A DNA stretch of 64,000 nucleotides, taken from Streptosporangium amethystogenes. GTDB taxonomy: Bacteria > Actinomycetota > Actinomycetes > Streptosporangiales > Streptosporangiaceae. How positions within the stretch are numbered: the first letter of the stretch is position 1; each line of letters begins with the position of its first letter. Below are positions 35,749 through 45,330 of this stretch, piece after piece. The position numbers were made by a program, and so were the translations under genes. A model generated the notes under the pieces. The model was not told the origin of the DNA. It did no database searches and saw nothing but the letters and a program-made list of their open reading frames with translations. The DNA lies in the NCBI RefSeq assembly GCF_000721075.1, contig NZ_JOEQ01000022.1, forward strand, positions 77,232-141,231, in the 5' to 3' direction.

Positions 35749-36462
35749 CTACAGATCCGACGCTCCCAACAGGGCCCGTACCACGGCGGCGGTGTCGGCG
35801 AGATCCTCCAGCACCAGCTCCGCGCCGGCCTCCTTCAGGGCCTGGACGTCGCTGGAACCGGTGGCGACGGCCACCACCCGCGCCCCACCCTCAAGCCCGG
35901 CTAGAACGTCGTTCGGTGTGTCCCCGACCAGCACCGTGTTCCGCGCGGTGAAGGACTCCTCGTACTTCCGCGCGGCACGTTCCTGCGCCAGGCCCACCAG
36001 CACCGCGCGGTCCTCGTGGTCCATCCCGTAGGCACCCACCTCGAAGTCCACAAAACCCTCCAGCTCGAACGCCCTGAGCTTGCCGATCGCCAGCGGCTCC
36101 ATGTTCCCGGTGAGCAGCGACTGGATCACGTCGGCCCGGCCCGCCAGTACGTCGAGCACCTCGCGCACCCCCGCCAGGACCCTGCCCCGCTGTGAGATCT
36201 CCGCCTCGTAGACGACGAACGCCTCGGCGAGGGCCGCGACGAAGGAGCTCAGCAGTTCCTCCGACACCTCGACGTCGTGCATCCGGAGCGTCTCCGCCGT
36301 GATCGCCCAGTCGGTCCGCCCCGCCATGGCCGCGACCTGCCGCATGGGCTGCCCGGTCACCACCTGGAACGCCTCGGCGTAGATGTCCCTGCCGACCCCG
36401 TCGATGCTGACCAGCGTGTGATCGATATCCCACAGCACAAGTGTTCTAGGAGAGCCCATCAT
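35749..36462 (-). CDS. HAD-superfamily hydrolase (phosphatase)
   Basis: 237 residues. The nucleophile motif reads LWDIDHTLVS instead of the usual DxDGT: DID is retained with His after it, giving Asp12 and Asp14. Motif II is LLTGN, and motif III/IV is VGDTPNDVLAG. The alpha-helical cap between them is of phosphoglycolate phosphatase type. Cytosolic, substrate unknown. Two adjacent ATGs mark the start. It converges with the sirtuin gene. Confidence 0.85.
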   Translation of the reverse strand: MMGSPRTLVLWDIDHTLVSIDGVGRDIYAEAFQVVTGQPMRQVAAMAGRTDWAITAETLRMHDVEVSEELLSSFVAALAEAFVVYEAEISQRGRVLAGVREVLDVLAGRADVIQSLLTGNMEPLAIGKLRAFELEGFVDFEVGAYGMDHEDRAVLVGLAQERAARKYEESFTARNTVLVGDTPNDVLAGLEGGARVVAVATGSSDVQALKEAGAELVLEDLADTAAVVRALLGASDL

Positions 36463-36751
36463 CCGAGCCTAGCGAACCCCTCCAAGGGCCTCTCCCGCCG
36501 GAAATCCGCTGGAAGCCTGCGCTCCGCGCCGGCTTCGGGCGGCCGCTGCCCCCGGAGGGCTTCGGCCGCCACGTAGTGGAGCGGGCGTTCGCGTTCGAGG
36601 ACACCGTCCGTGCTCACACCGGTCGTGGGCTCGGCTGTCTCGTCGTCGTCGAATTGACACTATGCACACGCATTTACCAGACGGAACCTCCTGGCCTGCT
36701 GCTCGACAGAGGCCGGTGACCCCGTCGGCGCGGATGAGGTCACCGGATGCT
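36463..36751. other. Intergenic
   Basis: 289 bases between two reverse-strand genes. A rightward TTGACAC at 36653 resembles a -35 box but no -10 or gene follows. Nothing else was seen. Confidence 0.4.
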
Positions 36752-36778
36752 CCACGCCGCCGACGCCGGCGGCCGTGG
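36752..36778 (-). terminator. Hairpin at the stop of the oxidoreductase gene
   Basis: CCACG-CCGCCG / CGGCGG-c-CGTGG with a one-base bulge and 4-base loop, adjacent to the stop codon. No U-tract. Confidence 0.5.
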
Positions 36779-39700
36779 TCAGCGCAGGAGCCGCAACACC
36801 TCGGCGTCGAGCGGGACGGCGAGCTCGTCGCGCCGCTCGCGGTAGCGCTCGACACTGGCCAGCTTGACCCCCTCGTAGCCGCGTACCAGCTCCGCGGCCT
36901 CGGCGGCCCGCACCGCGCGGTCGTAGCCGGCCGCGTCGAGGGTCCGGGCCAGCTCGGCGACCATGTCCCGGTAGTCGGCCGCCAGCGCGCGCTCAAGCCG
37001 GCGGACGTGCGCGAACCCGAACGGGTCCAGCGGGGTGCCTCTCAGCACCCGTCCCCTGGCGAGCCCGCGCAGCACCGGCCGGAACCAGGGACCGAGCTTG
37101 AGCTTCCTGCTCATTCCCATCGACCGCAGCATCGGCGGGTGCAGGTTGTAGGTGACCTTCGCGGCCCCGGCGACCTGCCCGGCGACCGGGTCGGCGGCGG
37201 GGTCGGTGAGCAGGCGGGCCACCTCGTACTCGTCCTTGTAGGCCCAGAGCCGGTGCGCGCCACGGGCCACCGCCTCACTGAAGTCCGTCGCCTCGCCCAC
37301 GGCCCGCTCAGCGGTCCACGCGGTCTCGACGAGGTCGACGTAGCGCCGGGCCAGGTCCGCGCCCGAGTGCGCCCGCAGCTCCACGGCCCGCAGGCCCGCC
37401 AGCCGGGCGGTCTCGCCCCCCATCGACCGGCCGGCCAGGAACTCGGAGCCGTCCGGGCCGTCACCGGCGGCCGACCGACCCCCGTCGCCCGAGACGGCCC
37501 GAGCGAACGCGGCCGGGTCGGCGACGCTGACCCGGCCCCAGCGGAAGGCGGCGGTGTTGAGGTCGGCCTTCACCCCGTTGAGCGCTATCGCCCGCTCGAT
37601 GGCCCGCGCGGTCAGCGGCAGCGCACCGGCCTGGAACGCGGCCCCCACGACCAGCAGGTTCGCCACGTCCGTGGAGCCGAACAGCGCCTCGGCGGCACCG
37701 AGCGCGTCCAGTTCGTGCAGCCTGGACGTCGAGTTTCGCAGACGCGCGAGCATCGGCTCGGCGTCCGGGTAGGTGAGGCCGGCGTCGTAGACCATCTCTC
37801 CGGTCGGTGTCCGGCTCGTCGAGGCGATCGCGACGGTGCGCCCGGGGCTCGCCAGCGCCAGGTGCCTGGCGTCGGTGCCTACCAGCAGGTCGAACGCCAG
37901 CACGGTGTCGGCACCGGCGGCGCTGACCCGGTTGGCCGGCTCGCCGCCGTCGACCGAGATCCGCAGGTGCGACGTCACCGGGCCCGCCTTCTGCGACAGG
38001 CCGGTCTGGTCGAGGCCGGCGCTGCGCAGGCCGTCGTGCAGGGCGGCGGTGGCCAGCACCGCGTTGACCGTCACGATGCCCGTGCCGCCGATCCCGGCCA
38101 GGAACACGTCGTACGTCGGGCTCGCCACCGGGATGACCGGATCCGCCACCGAGGGGGGCTCGGGTCGTGAGGTGGCCGCGGGCTTGCGGGAGGGGTCGAC
38201 CCGTACCGTGACGAACGACGGGCAGTCCCCCTGCAGGCAGGTGTAGTCGGTGTTGCAGGAGGTCTGGTCGATCCTGGTCTTGCGGCCGAGTTCGGTCTCC
38301 ACCGGCTGCACCGACAGGCAGTTGCTCTTCACCCCGCAGTCGCCGCACCCCTCGCAGACGCTCTCGTTGATGACGACCCGCTGCGTCCGCTCGGCGAGCC
38401 GGCCGCGCTTGCGGAGCCGCCTGGCCTCGGCCGCGCACTGCTGGTCGTAGATGAGCACGGTGACGCCCGGCACGTCGCGAAGGAGTCGCTGCGCCTCGTC
38501 GAGCCGGTCACGGTGCCAGACGAGCGTCCCCGGCGCGAATCGGGCCCGCCTGCCGTAGCCGCGGGGCGTCTCGGAGCAGACGATGATCCTGGCCACGCCC
38601 TCGGCATGGAGCTTGCGCGTCAGCGCCGGAACGCTCAGGGCACCCTGGGGGTCCTGCGCACCGGTCATCGCGACGACCTGGTTGTAGAGGATCTTGTAGG
38701 TGATGTTCACCCCGGCCGCCACGCACGCCTGCAGTGCCAGCTGGCCGGAGTGGAAGAAGGTGCCGTCGCCGACGTTCTGAAAGATGTGCGGCACGTCGGT
38801 GAACTGCGACTGTCCCAGCCACTGCGTCCCCTCGCCGCCCATCTGGGTCAGCGACGTGACCTGCGCGCTTCGGCGGTCGGCGATCGTCACCATGGTGTGG
38901 CACCCGATGCCGCCGGCCCCCAGCGACCCTTCGGGGAGCACGGTCGACCGGTTGTGCGGGCAGCCGCTGCAGAAGTACGGGGTGCGGCTCGCCACCGGTG
39001 TCAGGGTGAGTGCCATCCGAGGTGCCCTCGGCGGCGGGGCGAGCTCGACCCGGTCGGAGAGCAGCCTGCGCAGCGGCCCGGTCAGCCGGTCGGCGTTCAG
39101 CAGTCCCCCGGCGGGCACCAGCGGCCGACCGTCCGCGTCCCGCTTTCCCAGCACCGCCGGAGCGTCGGCCGAGCCGTACAGCAGGTCGCGCACCTGACTC
39201 TCGACGAAGGACGTCTTCTCCTCCACGACCAGGATCTGGCGGAGCCCGCGCGCGAACCGCCGCAGGGTGCCGGCCCCGAGCGGGTAGGGCATCCCGATCC
39301 GCATCAGCCTGATCCCGGCCCGCTCAAGACCCCGCTGGTCGAGGCCCAGGTCGAGCAGGGCCTGGCGCACCGCGTCGTACGTCACGCCGGGCGCCGCGAT
39401 GCCGAGCCGGGCGTCGGCGGGGTCGACCTCGACGACGTCCAGCGGGTTGGCGGCGCCGAACGCCTCGACCATCGCCCACCGGGGGCCGAACAGGTCGGCC
39501 TCGGCGAGCAGGCTGTCGGTCGGGGAGGACATGGTGCGCTGCCGGTAGGTCCACGGCCGCCCCTCCCACTCGATTTCGGGAACCTCTATGTGCATGCCGG
39601 CGAAGTCGCGGTCGACCGTGAAGAGCCCGTCGGCCACCGCGGTGACCACCTTGACGCCGACCCAGCAGCCGGACGCCCGGGACAGGGCGATGCCGTACAG

Positions 39701-40264
39701 CCCGAGGGCGACCATCTCCTCGGCGTCGCGCGGGTACAGCACGGGCAGCCCCATCGCGGCCAGCGTGCGCTCGCTGACGCACGGCAGCGTGGACGACGAC
39801 GCGCCGGGGTCGTCACCGGCGAGGGCCAGCACCCCGCCGCGCGGGTCGACGCCGTACGTGGACGCGTGCCGGATCGCGTCGCCCGACCTGTCGACGCCGG
39901 GTCCCTTGCCGTACCAGAGACCCACCACGCCGTCGTGGGTACGCCGCCCGCTGGGCAGGGCGCTCTGGCTGCCCCAGACGGCGGTGGCGCCGAGCTCCTC
40001 GTTGAGACCGGGCAGCAGGCGCAGGTCGTCGGACCGCAGACCGGCGAGCGTCTTGTCGAGACCGGCCAGCGGGCTGCCCTGGTATCCCGACACGAACGTG
40101 GCGGTGCGCAGACCGGCCCGCTCGTCGCGCGCACGCTGCTCGGCGACCAACCGGCCGACGGCCTGGACTCCCGTCAGCAGCACCGGGCCGGAACCCGGCC
40201 GGTAGCGATCGGCGAGGTCGATGCGGGCACCCGCCCCGACCACAGGATCGGCGGTCTGGGCCAT
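36779..40264 (-). CDS. Indolepyruvate:ferredoxin oxidoreductase family, single-chain
   Basis: 1161 residues, all domains on one chain. Order: pyrimidine-binding region, then a TPP domain (CSGCPHNRST, GGEGTQW, GDGTFFHSG), a ferredoxin-like cluster region with CEGCGDCGVKSNC and further cysteines (SCNTDYTCLQGDC), and the gamma-type domain (GIGGTGIVTVNAVLA). It oxidatively decarboxylates aromatic or branched 2-oxoacids to acyl-CoA, reducing ferredoxin, in amino-acid breakdown. ATG 40264 is preceded by GGAGG. Divergent from an Lrp regulator, fitting amino-acid-responsive control. Oxygen-sensitive in anaerobes but common in aerobic actinobacteria. Confidence 0.92.
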   Translation of the reverse strand: MAQTADPVVGAGARIDLADRYRPGSGPVLLTGVQAVGRLVAEQRARDERAGLRTATFVSGYQGSPLAGLDKTLAGLRSDDLRLLPGLNEELGATAVWGSQSALPSGRRTHDGVVGLWYGKGPGVDRSGDAIRHASTYGVDPRGGVLALAGDDPGASSSTLPCVSERTLAAMGLPVLYPRDAEEMVALGLYGIALSRASGCWVGVKVVTAVADGLFTVDRDFAGMHIEVPEIEWEGRPWTYRQRTMSSPTDSLLAEADLFGPRWAMVEAFGAANPLDVVEVDPADARLGIAAPGVTYDAVRQALLDLGLDQRGLERAGIRLMRIGMPYPLGAGTLRRFARGLRQILVVEEKTSFVESQVRDLLYGSADAPAVLGKRDADGRPLVPAGGLLNADRLTGPLRRLLSDRVELAPPPRAPRMALTLTPVASRTPYFCSGCPHNRSTVLPEGSLGAGGIGCHTMVTIADRRSAQVTSLTQMGGEGTQWLGQSQFTDVPHIFQNVGDGTFFHSGQLALQACVAAGVNITYKILYNQVVAMTGAQDPQGALSVPALTRKLHAEGVARIIVCSETPRGYGRRARFAPGTLVWHRDRLDEAQRLLRDVPGVTVLIYDQQCAAEARRLRKRGRLAERTQRVVINESVCEGCGDCGVKSNCLSVQPVETELGRKTRIDQTSCNTDYTCLQGDCPSFVTVRVDPSRKPAATSRPEPPSVADPVIPVASPTYDVFLAGIGGTGIVTVNAVLATAALHDGLRSAGLDQTGLSQKAGPVTSHLRISVDGGEPANRVSAAGADTVLAFDLLVGTDARHLALASPGRTVAIASTSRTPTGEMVYDAGLTYPDAEPMLARLRNSTSRLHELDALGAAEALFGSTDVANLLVVGAAFQAGALPLTARAIERAIALNGVKADLNTAAFRWGRVSVADPAAFARAVSGDGGRSAAGDGPDGSEFLAGRSMGGETARLAGLRAVELRAHSGADLARRYVDLVETAWTAERAVGEATDFSEAVARGAHRLWAYKDEYEVARLLTDPAADPVAGQVAGAAKVTYNLHPPMLRSMGMSRKLKLGPWFRPVLRGLARGRVLRGTPLDPFGFAHVRRLERALAADYRDMVAELARTLDAAGYDRAVRAAEAAELVRGYEGVKLASVERYRERRDELAVPLDAEVLRLLR

Positions 40265-40348
40265 GTGTGCCTCCTTCACCAGAGCTGACGCATATGTCGG
40301 TAAATTTGAGGTTAGAGTGGCTGCCACGTCAAGGTTCTGCAGAAATAT

Positions 40349-40363
40349 TGAGCGTCCTGCTCA
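40349..40363. promoter_or_regulatory. Lrp-type operator candidate
   Basis: TGAGC-5-GCTCA, a perfect 15-bp dyad in the 126-bp gap between the oxidoreductase and the divergent Lrp gene. Its size and form resemble Lrp/AsnC sites. Confidence 0.6.
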
Positions 40364-40390
40364 GTTAACACCCGCCACAAACAACGACAG

Positions 40391-40903
40391 GTGAGCACTG
40401 TGACCAGCATTGACCGGCTCGACGCGGAGCTGCTGACCGCCCTGTCCGAAGACCCCCGGGCCGGGACCAGCGAGCTCGCGGCCCGGCTGGGGGTCGCGCG
40501 GAACACGGTCCAGGCGCGCTACCAGCGGCTCGTCGAGTCGGGGGTGCTGACGGGCTTCAGCGCCCGCGTCGACCTGGAGCGCCTCGGCCTGCCGGTGACC
40601 GCGTTCCTGCACCTGCAGCTCGCCCAGGGCACTCTGGGCGAGGTCACCGACACGCTCGGGCGGCTGAGCCAGGTCCTTGAGGTCTGCATCACCACCGGCA
40701 CCAGCGACGTCATGGTCCGGGTGGCCTCCCGCAGCCACGCCGAGCTGCAGTCGCTGATCCAGGAGGTCCTGGCGCTCCGCGGCGTCGTCCGGTCCACCAC
40801 CGAGATCGCCCTGACGACCCCGGTGGAGTACCGCCTCGGCCCGCTGCTCGCGACCCTGACCAGCGACCGGGGCCGCGGCCGCAGCGGCGACCAGCGCCGC
40901 TGA
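40391..40903 (+). CDS. Lrp/AsnC-family regulator
   Basis: 170 residues: an N-terminal HTH (RLDAELLTALSEDPRAGTSE, ELAARLGVARNTVQARYQRL) and a C-terminal RAM/ligand domain (FLHLQLAQ, TGTSDVMVRVASRSHAELQ). It likely senses an amino acid and controls the divergent 2-oxoacid oxidoreductase. GTG 40391 or GTG 40400 could start it; both are near the promoter, so the transcript may be nearly leaderless. The C-terminal tail is basic and Gly/Arg-rich. Confidence 0.9.
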   Translation: MSTVTSIDRLDAELLTALSEDPRAGTSELAARLGVARNTVQARYQRLVESGVLTGFSARVDLERLGLPVTAFLHLQLAQGTLGEVTDTLGRLSQVLEVCITTGTSDVMVRVASRSHAELQSLIQEVLALRGVVRSTTEIALTTPVEYRLGPLLATLTSDRGRGRSGDQRR

Positions 40904-41069
40904 CCGGTCGGTCGGCAGGCCGCGGGGGCGTCCGGGGCGAGGTCCACCGCAGGCCTCAGCGGGCCTCAGCGGGTTCGACGGCCCGTGGAGGTGATGGCCG
41001 ACCGGCCCGGGTTCCACCCCGCCCACGAGCCCTGATTCTGCCCCGCCGCGACGAGCCTGGAAAAAGCGC

Positions 41070-41118
41070 ACCGGGGCGGGCGCGACCTGTGGGACACAGG
41101 CTCCGCGCTCGCCCCGGT
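41070..41118 (-). terminator. Terminator of the secreted subtilase
   Basis: 14-bp outer stem with one mismatch enclosing a second hairpin CCTGTG-GGA-CACAGG. On the reverse strand it is followed by GCGCTTTTT. Confidence 0.75.
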
Positions 41119-41137
41119 CAGCGGGGGACGGTGTCCG

Positions 41138-44098
41138 TCAGTTGAGGGTCACCACCGTGCCGGTTCCGTTCGGGTACTCGATGAAGGCGGTGGAGCGTAC
41201 GCCGGTGGACACCTTGGACCACGAGCCGGTGACCGTCAGGGGAACGCCCACGGTGACCTTGGGCTTCTTGGGGGACACGGTGAACTCCCCCTTGCCGCCC
41301 TTGCCGTCGATCAGGTTCGTCTGGACGGTGAACGGCGTCGACGTGGTCCCCTCGACCTCACCGAGTGACACGACCACCAGGAGGTATCTGCCGGCCGCCG
41401 GGTTGGGGACGCTGACCCTCAGATCCGCCGGGGAGGTGAGGACGTCGACCAGGTGGATCCCGCCTTCGATCTCGTACCCCAGGATCACTCCCAGTTGTGC
41501 CTGAGGGTTGTCGGCGCGCACGTTGAACTCGACGGCTTTGGCGCCCTCGGTCACCGTGGTCCAGAATTCCTGGAAGTCAGGGCCGGAGGTGGAGACCGAG
41601 CCCGCCTGCGGCGGTGCGGAGACCGGCCGGTGGGCGGTGATCGGGAACCTGGTCACGCCGGGGGTGACCGGGAACGAGACGCTGCCGACCTTTCCGGTGC
41701 CGCTGACCTGCTTCGGCGCCCGCACGCTCTGCGGCGTCAGCACGATGGGGCTGCGCGTGGTGGTGCCGGCCCCGGTCCACGTCAGCGAACCGTTCGCGAG
41801 GGTCTCCGCCTGCGCGTCCTTCAGTTCGAAGGTGACCGTGAACTCCTTGGTCTCCCCGGCCGCGTCGAAGCGCAGGGTGGACGGGCGGACGGTGGTCTTC
41901 ACCCCGGGCAGGTCGATCTTGCCCCGGTAGACGCCCGGGGCGACCGCGGTGACCCTGCGGGTGATGGTCTGCGAGCCGAACAGATCGCCGATCGCGATGG
42001 AGGGGTAGTTCAGGTCGCTGGAGTCGATTCCCGGCACGCCCGTGCCGGTCTCGATCCCGAGACCTTCGAGGTAGCCCAGCCAGTCCTGCTCCGCGGAGTC
42101 GTACACCAGGCCGGGGTTGAACATCCGGTCCGGGGTGACGTTGCCGGCGCCCTGCGCGAACCGGTCGGTGCTCGCCGCGCCGCTGTCGGTCTTGAGGTCG
42201 GTCGCGGTGGTCATCATCGCCGACTTGATCTGCATCGGCGACCAGTTCGGATACCTACCGAGGTAGAGCGCGGCCAGTCCGGCGATGTGCGGTGCGGCCA
42301 TGGAGGTGCCGGACATCACGTCGTACTCGCGTCCGGCCGCTCCCGGCGGGGCCACCGCCGCGAGGATCGCCACACCGGGAGCGGCGATGTCCGGCTTCAG
42401 CAGATCACCGTGGTTCGTCGTCGACGGGCCGCGCGAGGAGAATCCGGCGACCTGCGGGTAGGGCGTGTCCGTCCCACCGGGAACCAGCGTGACCTGCGCG
42501 CCCTCGGTCGCCGCGTACTCCTTCACGGTCAGCGAGTCGGGTGCGTCGAGGTGCACGGTCGGCACCGAGTGCACGTCCGCCTCGGCACCGAGGGCGGTCA
42601 GGTTGACCAGCACCATGCCCGCTCCGCCGGCGCGGGCGACCTCGGCGGACTTGATCGGCCGCTGGATGACGCCCCGGTCACAGACGACGACCTTGCCGGC
42701 CACCTTGGCCGGGTCGAGGCTGTTCGTCTGGCAGAGCGACGCGTCGGCGTCGCTGACGTCCGCGTTCTTCACCGAGGTGGCCGGCACCAGCGGCTTCGGC
42801 CCGACGCTCGCGGCGACCGACGAACTCTGGCCGGTGTACCTCGCACCGTTGCCCAACACCACGCCGGCCGTGTACGGAGCGACCGTGCTGGCCGCCACCG
42901 TGGTCACCCAGGGAGCGGTGTTGTCCAGGCTGGCCGGGTCCGGTCCGTTGTTGCCTCCGGCGGCGGCCACGAAGACACCCGTCGACGCCGCGCTGAGGAA
43001 GGCGCGCTGGACCGGGTCGTCGGCCGCCGATTCCCGTGACGACCCGATCGAGTAGTTGATCACGTCCACGCCGTCGGCCACGGCCTGGTCGACGGCCGCG
43101 ACGAGGTCACTGACGTACCCGCTGCCCTCGGCGCTCTTGCTCGACCAGAGTGCCTTATAGACCGCGATCTTCGCGGCCGGGGCGACTCCGGAGATCTCCC
43201 CGAAGGCCAGGCCGTTCACGGTGACGTCGACCCCGGCGTTACCGGCGGCCGTGGTCGCGGTGTGGGTGCCGTGGCCGTGGCGGTCACGCGGGGAGAGATA
43301 GTCGGCGCGCTGATCGGGGGGAGTGAGCTCCGCCCAGGTGTCCCCGAAGTAGCGGGCGCTGATGAGCTTCTCGTTGCAGAGGCCGCCGTCGAACTCCTCG
43401 CCGACCTGGCAGGTCCCGGTGAACGTGCCGCCGTCCGCCTTGCGCATGACGGTGGTCGTACCGTCCAGATACGGCCGGTAGGGGTCCTCCGTGGTGGGCG
43501 CGGCCGAGCCCAGTGCCGGTGCGGCGAGCGAACGGCTCTCCGGCCACACGCCGGTGTCGATGACGCCGACCACGACACCCTTGCCCGCGTTCTCGGCGCC
43601 GCCCAGCGAGGACCAGACCCCGGCGGGGCCGGACAACTTCAGGAAGTCGGTGGACTTCCTGTCGTCGGCCACCGTGCGCAGCTCGTCCCGGACGACGGAG
43701 GTCACCCCGGCCGTGCCCATCAGCCGCGCCACCTGAACGGCCGACAGGTCGGCCACGAAGGCGTTGGAGGCGACGGAGTAGTGGCGCGCGGGAGTGGCGC
43801 CGACGGCCTTGGCCGCCTTGGTGTGCCGGTCGGTGAGGTGGTCGCGGTAGCGCTTCGCCTCCGGCGTGGTGACGTCGACCCGCTTCCCCTTCGGCGGCTT
43901 GGTACGCGCCAGGCCGGACACGCCGCCCTCGTAGCCGGCGAGCGGCTGCTCGGCCAGCGTGACGATGTACCGGCCGGCGAGAAACGATCCGGGGGTGGGG
44001 TCCGCCAGCGACGCCCGGGCCGGGAGCGCCGTCACGGACAGCGCGAAGGCCACGACCACACTGGCGAGAAGTCGTCCGTTGCGTGACTGATATGTCAC
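41138..44098 (-). CDS. Secreted S8 subtilase, plant-type with PA and Fn3-like domains
   Basis: 986 residues. A signal peptide ends near residue 30 (TALPARAS), followed by an inhibitor I9-type prodomain. The catalytic residues are Asp181 (GVIDTG), His276 (RHGHGTHT), Asn383/384 and Ser599 (MSGTSMAAPHIAG). A PA-domain insert lies between His and Ser. The C-terminal 340 residues are beta-rich, with Fn3-like/PPC-like modules. This architecture resembles cucumisin-type subtilases. GTG 44098 follows GGAGGAAC. Divergent from the TrmB/LuxR-like regulator, which probably controls it. Confidence 0.93.
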   Translation of the reverse strand: MTYQSRNGRLLASVVVAFALSVTALPARASLADPTPGSFLAGRYIVTLAEQPLAGYEGGVSGLARTKPPKGKRVDVTTPEAKRYRDHLTDRHTKAAKAVGATPARHYSVASNAFVADLSAVQVARLMGTAGVTSVVRDELRTVADDRKSTDFLKLSGPAGVWSSLGGAENAGKGVVVGVIDTGVWPESRSLAAPALGSAAPTTEDPYRPYLDGTTTVMRKADGGTFTGTCQVGEEFDGGLCNEKLISARYFGDTWAELTPPDQRADYLSPRDRHGHGTHTATTAAGNAGVDVTVNGLAFGEISGVAPAAKIAVYKALWSSKSAEGSGYVSDLVAAVDQAVADGVDVINYSIGSSRESAADDPVQRAFLSAASTGVFVAAAGGNNGPDPASLDNTAPWVTTVAASTVAPYTAGVVLGNGARYTGQSSSVAASVGPKPLVPATSVKNADVSDADASLCQTNSLDPAKVAGKVVVCDRGVIQRPIKSAEVARAGGAGMVLVNLTALGAEADVHSVPTVHLDAPDSLTVKEYAATEGAQVTLVPGGTDTPYPQVAGFSSRGPSTTNHGDLLKPDIAAPGVAILAAVAPPGAAGREYDVMSGTSMAAPHIAGLAALYLGRYPNWSPMQIKSAMMTTATDLKTDSGAASTDRFAQGAGNVTPDRMFNPGLVYDSAEQDWLGYLEGLGIETGTGVPGIDSSDLNYPSIAIGDLFGSQTITRRVTAVAPGVYRGKIDLPGVKTTVRPSTLRFDAAGETKEFTVTFELKDAQAETLANGSLTWTGAGTTTRSPIVLTPQSVRAPKQVSGTGKVGSVSFPVTPGVTRFPITAHRPVSAPPQAGSVSTSGPDFQEFWTTVTEGAKAVEFNVRADNPQAQLGVILGYEIEGGIHLVDVLTSPADLRVSVPNPAAGRYLLVVVSLGEVEGTTSTPFTVQTNLIDGKGGKGEFTVSPKKPKVTVGVPLTVTGSWSKVSTGVRSTAFIEYPNGTGTVVTLN

Positions 44099-44224
44099 GT
44101 TTGTTCCTCCGAGGGGGGGAGAAGGGAGGCAAGAGCGAATTCGCCGCTCATGTGATTGTTCGGTGTGAAGTGAACTTTGTGAGACCAATGGTTGTCCAGG
44201 TAAAGTTGTGGCGTCTTCCGCCAT

Positions 44225-45250
44225 ATGGCGAAAGACGTCACGCTTCGGCACCTTTGGGAGCGACCTGTGCTGGACACGCTCGGCGTCGGCGAGTTCGACG
44301 AGCAGGTGTACCGCGCACTCCTCAACCGGCCCGACCAGAGGCTCTCCGAGATCGCCACGCTGCTCGACACCACTCCCGGCCGGGTCAGGAACGCCGCCGT
44401 CCGGCTCACCGAGCTCGGCCTGGTCCGCAGGATCAAGCCCGGCGAGTACCTGCCGGTCGGCCCGGACACGGCCCTGACCGCGCTGCTCCACCAGCGCCGG
44501 ATGGAGGCCGAGTCGGCGTTCAGCAGGGTGCGGACGGTCGTGGACGACTTCGCGCGGCTCTACCACACCGGTCGGCTGCAGACCGATCTCGCCTCCCTGG
44601 TGGAGGTGCTGTCCGGCCGGGAGATGGTCGACCGGAAGGTGGACGAGCTGACCAAGTCGATCCGCACCCACATGTGGGTGCTGGACAAGCCGCCCTACCT
44701 GCAGTGGGCGAAGGCCCGGCCGGAGACCAACGAGAAGGAACTGGAGGACACCCTGGCGATGATCGACCGGGGGGTCGAGATCCGCACGGTGTACTGCCCG
44801 GAGGCCATGGAACGACCCGGCAGGTTCGAGACCGTGGCCAAACTGGCCACCCTCGGCGAGCAGGCCCGGATGCTGCCCGACCTGCCGTTCAAACTACGGA
44901 TCATGGACCGGAAGGTCGCGCTCGTACCGCTGGTCGGCGAGATCTACGACACCCTCGCCGTGGTGCACCCGTCCGGCCTGCTCGACGCGCTCATCAAACT
45001 CTTCGAGCTCTACTGGGAGCGGGCCGAACCGATCGTCGGCGCGCACCCGCCACCCGGCGACGGTCCCGGCGAGGAGGACCTGCTCCTGCTGCACATGCTC
45101 AGGGCCGGGCTGAAGGACCAGGCGATCGCCCGGCAACTCGGGGTCAGCGCCCGGACCGCCACCCGGCGGATCGCGGGCCTGATGACCACCCTCGGCGCCG
45201 CCAACCGCTTCCAGGCCGGCGTCGAGGCGGCGGCCCGTGGCTGGCTCTGA
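44225..45250 (+). CDS. TrmB/LuxR-like transcriptional regulator
   Basis: 341 residues. An N-terminal winged HTH of TrmB type (FDEQVYRALLNRP, LSEIATLLDTTPGRVRNAAV) is followed by a PLD-like sensing middle, and a second C-terminal HTH of LuxR type (LKDQAIARQLGVSARTATRR). This two-HTH form is typical of actinobacterial regulators next to secreted proteases. Start ATG 44225; the region to the divergent protease is 126 bp. Its signal is unknown. Confidence 0.85.
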   Translation: MAKDVTLRHLWERPVLDTLGVGEFDEQVYRALLNRPDQRLSEIATLLDTTPGRVRNAAVRLTELGLVRRIKPGEYLPVGPDTALTALLHQRRMEAESAFSRVRTVVDDFARLYHTGRLQTDLASLVEVLSGREMVDRKVDELTKSIRTHMWVLDKPPYLQWAKARPETNEKELEDTLAMIDRGVEIRTVYCPEAMERPGRFETVAKLATLGEQARMLPDLPFKLRIMDRKVALVPLVGEIYDTLAVVHPSGLLDALIKLFELYWERAEPIVGAHPPPGDGPGEEDLLLLHMLRAGLKDQAIARQLGVSARTATRRIAGLMTTLGAANRFQAGVEAAARGWL

Positions 45251-45330
45251 CCATCCGGCTGCGGATCCTGCCCCCAGAGGGCGGACTCCGGCGTCGGCGT
45301 AATCGCAGGCCGCGCGACAGTACAGCGGGT

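Noticed and set aside
36653..36660. TTGACAC as a rightward promoter
   Set aside because: No matching -10 box and no gene follows on that strand.
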